Origin: Bacteroidales bacterium
Lineage (GTDB): Bacteria > Bacteroidota > Bacteroidia > Bacteroidales > UBA3663
DNA: 9,421 nt
NCBI GenBank assembly: GCA_004557315.1
Contig: SFEH01000085.1
Location: forward strand, 1 to 9,421
Direction of reading: 5' to 3'
Part shown: piece after piece, positions 1 through 6,892 of the stretch
How the letters are laid out: every line of letters begins with the position of its first letter
Position numbering within the stretch: position 1 is the stretch's first letter
Position numbers and translations under genes: made by a program
Notes under the pieces: generated by a model
Database searches by the model: none
Told to the model about the DNA's origin: nothing
The model's input: the letters and a program-made list of their open reading frames with translations, nothing else

Positions 1-1175
1 ACTGCCGAAAATGAACTTGCCGACTCGCTGTCACACTCCTTCCATCCTTCAGTCACGAGATAATGAAGCTGGTTGACAGAGTCGAGTGCCGTCGTGCTCC
101 ATGCCTGTTTGCTGGTCGGCCATCGTGCATCCATGCTGAGCAGACGAATATTGGCGTTGCCTGCTTCCGGAATGTCGGTACTTGCTGTTTCGGCAAGAGC
201 CAGCTTGAACTCCATGTTGCTCTGTCCCGAACATAGCCAGACGTCGCCTGCAAGCACATTGTTAAATAAGAGTCTCTGCTTCTGGGTCGAGACCTCGAGA
301 GTGTAAGGTCCGCCAGCTGCAAGAGGATCAATCCTGACGCACCAACGACCATTGTCGCCACATGTTGCCGACTTCTTCTGCCCTGCCAGCTTGACAGTCA
401 CCTCATCACCAGCATTGGCTGTTCCCGAAATGTCGAGATTGCGGTCATATTGCAGCATCATGTTGTCGCTATAGACAAGTGGCATCTTCAGTCCTCCGTA
501 GTCGCCTGTGATGGCGCTATATACCACGTCGGCAATGATGCTTGCACCTTCGGCATCAGGATGGACAGCATCAGGGAAGAGGTCGGGACGCTTGTAGAGA
601 GGCTCAAAGAGGTCGAACATCTGCACACCTGCCCCCTTTGCCACCTTCTCGATTTCCTCGTTGATTTCGTCATGCCAGTCGCGCGTTCCGCTCTCAAAGC
701 GAGAATGCAGGGTAGTGAGAGGCGTCATTCGGCCAATCATCACACGGCACTTGGGATTGACCATCCTGAAAGTGTCGATCAATGCTCTATAGTCGGCGAT
801 GAAGTCATCGCGATAGTCGGGCCAGTTGCGCGGGTCGGTATCGTTGATACCAAGATGAATCACGACAATATCGGCTGCAAAAGCCTTGGCATCGGCATAT
901 TCCTTCTGAAGGATATATGGCCTATGACCCTTGCGGAGCAATGTTGCTCCAGGCTTGCCGAAGTTGCGCACTTCATAGCCGCTTCCCAACAGGTTCTGCA
1001 AGCGCACCGGATAAGCCTCAGTCGCTCGGTCAGCAAGACCTGTGCCGTATGTGATGCTGTTGCCCACACATGCCACCTTGACAGGCTGACGGCTCTTCTG
1101 CTTCTTCACTCCAGCAAACGTGAGGGTGAAGATGCAAGAAAGACAAAGGAATATGAACAAGAAACGGCGTGTCAT
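1..1175 (-). CDS. Secreted dual-domain SGNH esterase, sialate O-acetylesterase-like (3' end beyond window)
   Basis: The reading frame is open from the ATG at 1175 to the left edge (391 codons, no stop), so the gene is cut by the window. Seen: a basic then hydrophobic signal peptide (residues 1-21, probable cleavage after TFA), then an SGNH/GDSL hydrolase domain at about 33-222. Its block I is GNSITYGTG (Ser40), block II NFG (71-73), block III GIND (109-112, Asn111) and block V DAVHPD (Asp202, His205). A beta-rich linker (about 230-305) leads to a second hydrolase domain opening with GDVWLCSGQSNMEF (Ser319), the signature start of the sialate O-acetylesterase (SIAE) family. Known: Tannerella NanS has two SGNH-type domains and removes O-acetyl groups from sialic acids; many other Bacteroidota SIAE-like proteins act on acetylated plant glycans. 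Inferred: periplasmic or surface carbohydrate deacetylation ahead of SusCD import. The start is the only ATG after an in-frame upstream TGA. No clear promoter lies in the 112 nt between it and susD. The exact substrate is unknown. Confidence 0.9.
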   Translation of the reverse strand, partial: MTRRFLFIFLCLSCIFTLTFAGVKKQKSRQPVKVACVGNSITYGTGLADRATEAYPVRLQNLLGSGYEVRNFGKPGATLLRKGHRPYILQKEYADAKAFAADIVVIHLGINDTDPRNWPDYRDDFIADYRALIDTFRMVNPKCRVMIGRMTPLTTLHSRFESGTRDWHDEINEEIEKVAKGAGVQMFDLFEPLYKRPDLFPDAVHPDAEGASIIADVVYSAITGDYGGLKMPLVYSDNMMLQYDRNLDISGTANAGDEVTVKLAGQKKSATCGDNGRWCVRIDPLAAGGPYTLEVSTQKQRLLFNNVLAGDVWLCSGQSNMEFKLALAETASTDIPEAGNANIRLLSMDARWPTSKQAWSTTALDSVNQLHYLVTEGWKECDSESASSFSA

Positions 1176-1210
1176 GATCAATATCGTAACTACAACCCAC
1201 ACTCACCCTT

Positions 1211-1248
1211 TAGAAAGAAAAACGGGACGCCACAAAGACGCCCCGTTT
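1211..1248 (-). terminator. Rho-independent terminator after susD
   Basis: An inverted repeat pairs 1220-1229 (AAACGGGACG) with 1239-1248 (CGCCCCGTTT): seven pairs, one A-C mismatch and two more pairs around a 9-nt loop. Read on the minus strand, the hairpin is followed at once by TTTTTCTTTC, a typical uridine tract. The plus-strand side lacks a good T-run, so it should act on leftward transcription. It sits 39 nt beyond the susD stop and 36 nt before the esterase start, so it would end or attenuate the susCD message. Confidence 0.72.
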
Positions 1249-1287
1249 GATTTGCTCTCAATGAGCGTGTGTGTTTTCAAAGATTTA

Positions 1288-2841
1288 TCAATAACCAGGA
1301 GTCTGCTCGATGAGCTTGTCACCAGAAAGGACACCTGTATCGATAGGCCAAAGTATTGGCTGGTTAGTGATTATAGGAGTTCCGTTATAAGAAGCTGCTG
1401 CAGAATATGCAAGAGACTTGTGAGATGCATCCTGAAGGCGAACCAAGTCGAACCAACGCTTACCCTCACCAAAGAACTCCTTAGTGCGCTCCTGAAGGAT
1501 TGCGAGCTCATTGGCAGCGAAGTCGCCATTCTTGTAAGCCACGGTCTCATCGAAGTTCTCGCCATAGGCACGCTCACGGATCATGTTGATATACTGTGCA
1601 ACATCGCCTCCGCCATAGTTCTCACACTCAGCAAGCATGAGGAGGACATCAGCATAACGATATACGAACATATCACCATCGTAGTAGCGTATAGAGTTCT
1701 CGATGTGACCCATGAACTTCATCATTGCACAACCGAACTCTGCTTCTTCAGCCACAGGACCGTTATAATACTCAACAAACATATCTGAACGACGAGCGTC
1801 GGTCTTATCCATTGATTTTACAAAATCCTCACGGAACTCGATACGTCCATAACCACCACCACAGAGTCCGAGGTCATCGTTTTCTACCTTGCTTCCATCT
1901 TCATAATAATAGCTACCATAGAGAAGAGAAGCCTGAGGCACAAAGAAGTTACCATTTGACATACTGAGCTCATCCTTGTTGAATGGAAGCTCGAAGATAG
2001 CCTCAGAGTTCTTCTTGTGGTCGTAGTCGAAGATGTCGGCGTAGTTGTCCATGAGGGCGAACTTACCGCTTGAAACGACTGTCTGGAGAGCAGCCTTAGC
2101 AACGGCGATGTCAGAAGCGCCGGTTGCCGTATGGTTGCCCGTAGTCACCTTAGCCGACCAGAGATAAATCTCAGCCTTGAGGCAAGCGGTGGCATACTTG
2201 TTCCAGTTAGTGCACTTGAAGCTGTCGTTGCTCTTTGCGTAGTATGACTCTGACTTGTTGATATCGTCCTTGATCTGTGCAAGAGTCTCCTCAGCTGTGC
2301 TGCGTGCCATATAGAGAGCATTGATGTCAGTCACTCCCTCAGCAACTTTTGGAGTAAGTTCGAGAGGCACGCCACCATAGGTACGGTAGAGCATAAAATA
2401 GTAGTATGCACGGTGAGCATAAGCCAGACCGAGATAAGAGCCTCGCTGCTCTTCTGAGAGGAACTCACAGCCATTCTCAACCTTGTCGATCATGTGATTG
2501 ACCTGAAGGATACGAGAGTAGTAGCCATTCCAGTTTGATACGCCAGTCTTGTCCTTGGTGAGCGAGTTGGTCACCATGATGGCATAGTTGAGAGACACAC
2601 CTGTTGAAGAAGAACCATCGCGGAAGGTACCGCCACGAGTCTCACCCAACACCACGTGTGAGAAATTATTGAAGTCAGCTCTCAGGTTAGTCGAAAGACC
2701 ATTGGCAAAAGTCTTTACCTGAGCCTCATTCTTCCAATAGTTTCCTGCTGCTGCATAGTCGATTGGAGCCAAGTCAAGGCTATCGCAACCTACAAGCATT
2801 GCTGAAGCAGCAATTGCCAAGCTATAAAATATCTTTTTCAT
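1288..2841 (-). CDS. SusD/RagB-family outer-membrane glycan-binding lipoprotein
   Basis: This 517-residue protein is of normal SusD length. Seen: a lipoprotein signal peptide with Lys-Lys at 2-3 and lipobox LVGC (Cys19), then the usual SusD opening (DSLDLAPIDY). Near the C terminus (about 458-468) is the family motif GEGKRWFDLVR, and the protein ends in TPGY as many SusD proteins do. Known of the family: a surface lipoprotein rich in TPR-like helices that caps the SusC barrel, binds oligosaccharide and acts as a hinged lid. It starts 22 nt after the susC stop on the same strand, so the two are almost certainly one operon and one complex. The terminator at 1211-1248 follows. The start ATG at 2841 directly precedes the signal peptide; upstream sequence is AT-rich with no Shine-Dalgarno, as usual in this phylum. 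Ligand cannot be read from sequence; the neighbours suggest an amino-sugar-containing glycan. Confidence 0.96.
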   Translation of the reverse strand: MKKIFYSLAIAASAMLVGCDSLDLAPIDYAAAGNYWKNEAQVKTFANGLSTNLRADFNNFSHVVLGETRGGTFRDGSSSTGVSLNYAIMVTNSLTKDKTGVSNWNGYYSRILQVNHMIDKVENGCEFLSEEQRGSYLGLAYAHRAYYYFMLYRTYGGVPLELTPKVAEGVTDINALYMARSTAEETLAQIKDDINKSESYYAKSNDSFKCTNWNKYATACLKAEIYLWSAKVTTGNHTATGASDIAVAKAALQTVVSSGKFALMDNYADIFDYDHKKNSEAIFELPFNKDELSMSNGNFFVPQASLLYGSYYYEDGSKVENDDLGLCGGGYGRIEFREDFVKSMDKTDARRSDMFVEYYNGPVAEEAEFGCAMMKFMGHIENSIRYYDGDMFVYRYADVLLMLAECENYGGGDVAQYINMIRERAYGENFDETVAYKNGDFAANELAILQERTKEFFGEGKRWFDLVRLQDASHKSLAYSAAASYNGTPIITNQPILWPIDTGVLSGDKLIEQTPGY

Positions 2842-2863
2842 ATTTAGATTTCTGATTAAGACG

Positions 2864-5800
2864 TTAGAATGTTACGTTGAGACCAAAGATGAATGTGCGT
2901 GGCAATGCATAACCACCCATTGAGTCAGCACCATATTCAGGCGAGAACATGTTCTTGGCTGCTGTGATGTAGCCGAGGTTCTGAGCTGAAACATTCAGGT
3001 CGAGCTTCTCCATGCGGAGCTTGCTGATCCATGCCTTTGGCAAGCTGTAGGCGAGAGACACCTCACGGAATGCGAGATAGTCACCACGGTAGATGAACAT
3101 TGATGTGCTACGTGCGTAGTTGCGCTTCTGCAACTGGTCAGCCCAAGTAAATGTTGGGTACTTGCCCTTGCCTGTAGCAGGATCGTAAGCCTTCTTCACG
3201 AGGTCGATAGTGTTGAATGCACCCTGCATACAACCCATGATCCAAGGAGTACGGTTGTCAGTCACATAGTAACCGAGAGCAAAGTCAGTACGTACGGTGA
3301 GAGTCAAGCCCTTCCATGTAGCAGTAGTAGTGAGACCGCCAGTCCACTTTGGCACTGAGCTACCGATCTTAACCAGATCGTAGTTGTCGATGACTCCATC
3401 CTTATTGACATCCTCCCAGATGACATCACCTGGCTGGATTGGGAAGCCTGCCTTCTTATCAGCATCTGAGAGCTGAGCCCAAGCCTCAGGACCGTAGAGC
3501 CACTTACCGTTAGAGCCATTGTTACCTGAAGTCTTATCGATCAAGTTGCCTGGGATCTCGCTTTCTGAGCGATAGAGACCCTTAGCCTTGAATGCGTAGA
3601 TAACGCCAGGAGTCTGACCTTCCTGATAACCGCCTACCCACTTCTTCTCATCGCCATTGCCTGTATAAACCTCGTATGCGCCCTGACGGTTGCGCTCAAG
3701 TCCGTTGTCTGGGAGAGAGATGATCTTGTTCTTGTTGTATGCACCGTTCATGCTGACAGTCCAGTTCCAATCCTTTGTCTTGAAGATGTCGGCCTTGAAT
3801 TCGAACTCGATACCCTGGTTCTGGAGCTCACCATTGTTTGAGAGGAACGAACTTACACCTGAGTGAGAAGGAAGAGTGATACTTGCAATCTTGTCAGTTG
3901 TATGACGGTTGTAGTAAGAGATGTTGAAGTTGTACTTGTTCTCGAGGAAACCAAGGTCAACACCTACTTCAAATGTGCGAGACTTCTCCCAAACGAGAGC
4001 AGGATTTGGCAATGTGCTCAGGAGGTTAGATGTTTCGCCATCATACTTGGTTGAGTTGCCGTAAGCACCCTGTACGGTATAGTTGCCGATGTAGTTTGTA
4101 TCGAGGTTACCGTTGGCACCGTAGCTGATACGAGCCTTACCGAAAGAGATGATGTCGCTATAGTCTTCCATGAAGCCTTCGCGGTTGAAGAGCCAACCTG
4201 CAGAAACGCCTGGGAACCAACCCCAGCGGTTGTCCTTGGCAAGACGAGAGAAACCATCACCACGGAGCACTGCTGAGAGGATGTACTTGCCGTCATAATC
4301 GTAGTCAACCTTGCCGAAGAAAGAGAGAATGCGGTTCTGGTTGTGCCAAGAGTCGATCGAACGCTTGCCCTCGCCCTGGTCTGTAAGGTTAAGATCCTGG
4401 AAGTCGTCAGTAGGAGCGCCCTGACCAGCAGCCGAGAAGCCCTTGACCTTTGAATCGTAGTATTCAGCACCGAGCATTACGTTGACGTTGTGAACATCTG
4501 CGAACAGATCGTTGTATGTCAGAACGGCATTGTAAGTCTGGTTGAGCTGGTTGTTGAAGTAGTTAGAAGAATAACGAGAAGTGTACCATTGGTTAACACC
4601 ACTCTGGAAGTCCTTTGTAAACTGTTCCTGCTTAGTATCAACATAGTACCAGCTACCTGAGATCTTGAGGTCGAGCCCCTGCATGAAGTTGATATTGAAC
4701 GACTGACCCATTGTGAACTTGCTGGTATTGTTGTCCTGCTTGTAAGCATCGATATAAGCCAATACGTTAGCATCGCCTGTACCGCGCACACCGATCAACC
4801 ACTCGCCATCCTCGTTTCTACCACGGAATGTTGGAGGCACAGTCATTGTACGGCTGAAGTAGTTAGCAGCACTCTGTGTTGGAGTCATTCCAAACCATGT
4901 GTTGTTAGAGAAGTTGAAAGAAGAAGATGAAGTCAACCACTTGCGGATCTTATAGTCTCCGTTGAATGTGAAAGTGAAACGGCGATACCAGTTCTTGGTT
5001 GCAGTACCCTCAGAGTTGTTGAAACCGAGAGAAGCATAGTAAGAACCCTTGTCATTACCACCAGACATATCGACCATATAGTCCTGTGAAGCAGCAGGGC
5101 TGTTGATGTTATAGTCGCGGAGCTGGAAGTCGTAGAAAATGAGCTGCTGACCAGCGAAATTCTCTGGGTCGAGTTTCGCGAGAGGGTCGTTCATCACCTG
5201 CCATCCCTTCTTGAGGAGAGCCTGATGGTCAGGATTTGAAGCATCATACTTCATTGTTGACCAGTTGGCAGCATTCACCTTGTTACCGTCGGCAATAGTG
5301 CCATCGGCATTGCGGTAGATATTACCAGTACCATAAGGCTGAGTACCATTGACTGTAGAGTAGTTAGCAGGACCCATCCAGCTGCCATTCGACAGCTTGG
5401 CTACGTGTGAACCGCGATAGTAAGCAGTACGCATGTAGTAGAGGTAATCCTCAGCATTGAGGTAGTTGTAGTTGTCGCGATAGTAGTTGAGACCATACTT
5501 TGCGCGCACGTTGATTGAGCTGTGACCCTCCTTACCGCGCTTGGTGTTGATGAGGATAACGCCATTGGCAGCACGGGCACCGTAGATGGCAGTCGAACCC
5601 GCATCCTTCATCACCTGCATTGTCTCGATATCCTGAGGGTTGATGTCAGCCATACTGCGCTCTGCGCCATCGATGATCACGAGAGGCGAGCCAGTACCGT
5701 TGAGCGATGTACCGCCACGGAGTGTGAGCGAAGGAGTTGCACCCGGGTCACCGCTGGTCTGCTGCACGCGGAGACCTGCTACAGCACCTGAAAGAGCCTG

Positions 5801-6208
5801 TGCTGGATTTGAGTGGATACCCGATGAGAGAGCCTTGTCATCGACCTTGGCAATAGAGTTGGTAACCTTGGCACGGTTTGACTTGCCACCGTAGGCCATG
5901 ACGATTACGTCCTGGAGGATTTCCGAATCCTCAGTCATTGTCACGTTGACAACCGACTTGCCGGCAGGATTGATTGTCTGAGAAGAGTATCCCACAAAAC
6001 GGAATGTGAGTGTGTGTCCATCTCCGATGTTGATAGAATACTGGCCATCAATGTCTGTTACAGTACCATTTGTTGTACCATCTTCCACTACGTTAACGCC
6101 GATCAACGGCTCGCCTGTAGCATCAGTGACAACACCTGTAACTCTGTTCTGTGCGAATGATGCCAAAGCCATCATACTGCAGAAAAGAAAAAAGACTAGT
6201 CTTTTCAT
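2864..6208 (-). CDS. SusC/RagA-family TonB-dependent outer-membrane transporter
   Basis: This 1114-residue protein has a signal peptide at residues 1-19 (MKRLVFFLFC..., cleavage before Gln20). A carboxypeptidase-regulatory-like beta-sandwich (about 22-92) follows, with GEPLIGVNV and GTVTDIDGQYSI. Next come a TonB box-like stretch (98-107, LQDVIVMAYG), the plug (about 115-225, with LRGGTSLNG, PLVIIDGAE, DAGSTAIYGARAANGVILI) and a long 22-stranded barrel ending in Phe (IFGLNVTF). Known: SusC proteins import glycan pieces with their SusD partner using TonB-ExbBD energy. There is no N-terminal STN domain, so sigma/anti-sigma transenvelope signalling is unlikely. The frame is open up to 6370, but the extra 54 residues lack signal-peptide character and run across the predicted promoter and leader, so 6208 is the start. 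It is the first gene of the susCD operon, divergent from the ROK gene. Confidence 0.96.
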   Translation of the reverse strand: MKRLVFFLFCSMMALASFAQNRVTGVVTDATGEPLIGVNVVEDGTTNGTVTDIDGQYSINIGDGHTLTFRFVGYSSQTINPAGKSVVNVTMTEDSEILQDVIVMAYGGKSNRAKVTNSIAKVDDKALSSGIHSNPAQALSGAVAGLRVQQTSGDPGATPSLTLRGGTSLNGTGSPLVIIDGAERSMADINPQDIETMQVMKDAGSTAIYGARAANGVILINTKRGKEGHSSINVRAKYGLNYYRDNYNYLNAEDYLYYMRTAYYRGSHVAKLSNGSWMGPANYSTVNGTQPYGTGNIYRNADGTIADGNKVNAANWSTMKYDASNPDHQALLKKGWQVMNDPLAKLDPENFAGQQLIFYDFQLRDYNINSPAASQDYMVDMSGGNDKGSYYASLGFNNSEGTATKNWYRRFTFTFNGDYKIRKWLTSSSSFNFSNNTWFGMTPTQSAANYFSRTMTVPPTFRGRNEDGEWLIGVRGTGDANVLAYIDAYKQDNNTSKFTMGQSFNINFMQGLDLKISGSWYYVDTKQEQFTKDFQSGVNQWYTSRYSSNYFNNQLNQTYNAVLTYNDLFADVHNVNVMLGAEYYDSKVKGFSAAGQGAPTDDFQDLNLTDQGEGKRSIDSWHNQNRILSFFGKVDYDYDGKYILSAVLRGDGFSRLAKDNRWGWFPGVSAGWLFNREGFMEDYSDIISFGKARISYGANGNLDTNYIGNYTVQGAYGNSTKYDGETSNLLSTLPNPALVWEKSRTFEVGVDLGFLENKYNFNISYYNRHTTDKIASITLPSHSGVSSFLSNNGELQNQGIEFEFKADIFKTKDWNWTVSMNGAYNKNKIISLPDNGLERNRQGAYEVYTGNGDEKKWVGGYQEGQTPGVIYAFKAKGLYRSESEIPGNLIDKTSGNNGSNGKWLYGPEAWAQLSDADKKAGFPIQPGDVIWEDVNKDGVIDNYDLVKIGSSVPKWTGGLTTTATWKGLTLTVRTDFALGYYVTDNRTPWIMGCMQGAFNTIDLVKKAYDPATGKGKYPTFTWADQLQKRNYARSTSMFIYRGDYLAFREVSLAYSLPKAWISKLRMEKLDLNVSAQNLGYITAAKNMFSPEYGADSMGGYALPRTFIFGLNVTF

Positions 6209-6235
6209 AGTGTTTTGATTTTGATTTTTCTTCAA

Positions 6236-6271
6236 GGGCAAATTATGTCTTGTTACGCTCTCAGACTGCCC
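6236..6271 (-). promoter_or_regulatory. Possible stem-loop in the susC 5' leader
   Basis: On the minus strand TGGGCA (from 6272 down to 6267) can pair with TGCCC (6240 to 6236). Inside it GTCT (6266-6263) pairs with AGAC (6250-6247), closing a 12-nt loop and leaving a 6-nt bulge. It would lie about midway in a leader of about 100 nt, between the predicted transcription start and the ATG at 6208. The stems are short (5 and 4 pairs), so chance pairing is quite possible. Confidence 0.25.
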
Positions 6272-6313
6272 AATAATCCGAGAAAGACTCACACAAATTG
6301 ATTTTTCACGACG

Positions 6314-6346
6314 CAAAGTTATACATTTTTTTAATATGGCAGTATA
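6314..6346 (-). promoter_or_regulatory. Predicted susCD promoter (Bacteroidetes -7 element)
   Basis: The minus strand carries TAACTTTG at 6321-6314, a full match to the Bacteroidetes -7 consensus TAnnTTTG. The expected -33 region (about 6341-6346) reads TTATAC-like rather than TTTG, so it is weak. A strong -7 with a poor -33 fits a promoter needing an activator. Transcription would start near 6306 and give a leader of about 97 nt before the ATG at 6208. Confidence 0.65.
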
Positions 6347-6348
6347 AA

Positions 6349-6392
6349 AATTAAATATTTCGCATTCCAAACCCCTATTTAATTAAATATTT
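6349..6392. repeat. Pair of 12-bp direct repeats upstream of the susC promoter
   Basis: AATTAAATATTT occurs at 6349-6360 and again at 6381-6392, 32 bp apart start to start, close to three turns of B-DNA. The first copy abuts the predicted -33 region of susC. The second overlaps a 14-bp perfect palindrome, TATTTAATTAAATA, at 6376-6389. The position and phasing would suit a dimeric activator binding two sites on one face of the helix. The AT-only composition lowers confidence. Confidence 0.4.
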
Positions 6393-6467
6393 TATTATTA
6401 TTGCAACCCATATATATCATTATTGCAAATATTTCTTAAAATTTTCCCCATTTTGCTAAAAGATTTC
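6389..6467 (+). repeat. Imperfect duplicated block, copy A
   Basis: This copy matches 6614-6692. Shared, in the same order and at nearly the same spacing, are ATTTTATTATTATTGCA (6389-6405, 15 of 17 identical to copy B), TTGCAAAT (6423-6430) and CCATTTTGCTAAAA (6448-6461, perfect) followed by nATTT. Sequence between the blocks has diverged, with a 1-nt shift. It lies upstream of the susC promoter. A further TTTTGCTAAA occurs at 6495-6504. Confidence 0.55.
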
Positions 6468-6613
6468 ACTTTTCATCATTCCTTAACATACATCTTTTGC
6501 TAAACCATTGCATTTATTTACATAATTTATTAAGTAATGTGTTTTGACAGTTGCTCTATATCCTGAATAATCGTCTAGCTCAGCCAACAATCACATACAA
6601 CATCTAATAAATA

Positions 6614-6692
6614 ATTTTATTATCATCGCATTGTATTTAATACAATTTGCAAATTTTTATGGACAAAACTTTCCATTTTGCTAAAACATTTA
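6614..6692 (+). repeat. Imperfect duplicated block, copy B
   Basis: This is the second copy, offset by 225 bp from copy A: ATTTTATTATCATCGCA (6614-6630), TTGCAAAT (6647-6654) and CCATTTTGCTAAAA (6673-6686) then CATTT. The outer blocks keep the same 43-nt spacing as in copy A. TGCAACCC, found in copy A at 6402-6409, also recurs just beyond copy B at 6700-6707. The block lies upstream of the ROK promoter, so each transcription unit has one copy nearby. A regulator-binding module is inferred, not shown. Confidence 0.55.
6631..6655. promoter_or_regulatory. Two overlapping perfect palindromes, candidate operator
   Basis: TTGTATTTAATACAA (6631-6645) has 7-bp arms around one base. It overlaps AATTTGCAAATT (6644-6655), a perfect 12-bp palindrome. 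Both are typical sizes for dimeric regulators. They lie within copy B of the duplicated block, about 175-200 bp upstream of the ROK transcription start. Which protein would bind is unknown; the ROK protein is one candidate. Confidence 0.35.
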
Positions 6693-6792
6693 TAAAATAT
6701 GCAACCCGCAAAAGGCTATTTCCTACAAAGATTGCATATTTTTCCAAAATTTCATTCTTTTTTCCTCTTTTTATTAAATTTCTTTGTTAATA

Positions 6793-6824
6793 TTTGGATT
6801 GTTTCATAAAGTTATATACCTTTG
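6793..6824 (+). promoter_or_regulatory. Predicted ROK-nagA promoter (Bacteroidetes type)
   Basis: TTTG at 6793-6796 (-33) and TACCTTTG at 6817-6824 (-7, matching TAnnTTTG) are separated by 20 bp, the usual arrangement for the Bacteroidetes housekeeping sigma factor. Transcription would begin near 6831, giving a leader of about 62 nt. That leader contains a weak 5-bp hairpin (TACTA / TAGTA, 6836-6849) and no Shine-Dalgarno sequence before the ATG at 6893. This is the best promoter match in the window. Confidence 0.8.
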
Positions 6825-6892
6825 CAGAACAATGATACTAAAAATAGTAAGTTAACAAGCAAGCATTGCCCTAATATAAAACTTTCTAAATT

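Larger units (their letters stand above)
6209..6892. promoter_or_regulatory. Divergent susC / ROK regulatory region, AT-rich, no gene seen
   Basis: These 684 bases separate two divergent operons and are far more AT-rich than the flanking genes. I see no credible coding frame, tRNA or IS remnant. The left end (6209-6321) holds the susC leader and -7 element, and the right end (6793-6892) holds the ROK promoter and leader. The middle (about 6349-6713) holds repeats and palindromes listed separately. The length is greater than two simple promoters need, which suggests several protein-binding sites or a small RNA, although no internal TAnnTTTG promoter was found on either strand. Confidence 0.8.

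Noticed and set aside
32..1175. Cys14 of the esterase as a lipoprotein attachment site
   Set aside because: The preceding residues are Cys-Leu-Ser, which lack the Leu at -3 of a lipobox; an ordinary signal-peptidase site after TFA (residue 21) fits better.
450..1250. 266-codon open frame on the plus strand
   Set aside because: It lies antisense to the signal peptide and SGNH domain of the leftward esterase, whose motifs are unmistakable; the plus-strand translation shows no family features.
1120..1788. 222-codon plus-strand frame
   Set aside because: It overlaps the terminator and the conserved C-terminal part of susD on the other strand, with no recognisable motif.
6209..6370. 54-residue N-terminal extension of SusC
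   Set aside because: It would bury the signal peptide inside the protein and would place the predicted -7 promoter element within the coding sequence.
6544..6571. TTGACA with AATAAT after 16 bp, resembling an E. coli sigma-70 promoter
   Set aside because: Bacteroidota use the TTTG / TAnnTTTG promoter type, and no gene starts downstream at a sensible distance.
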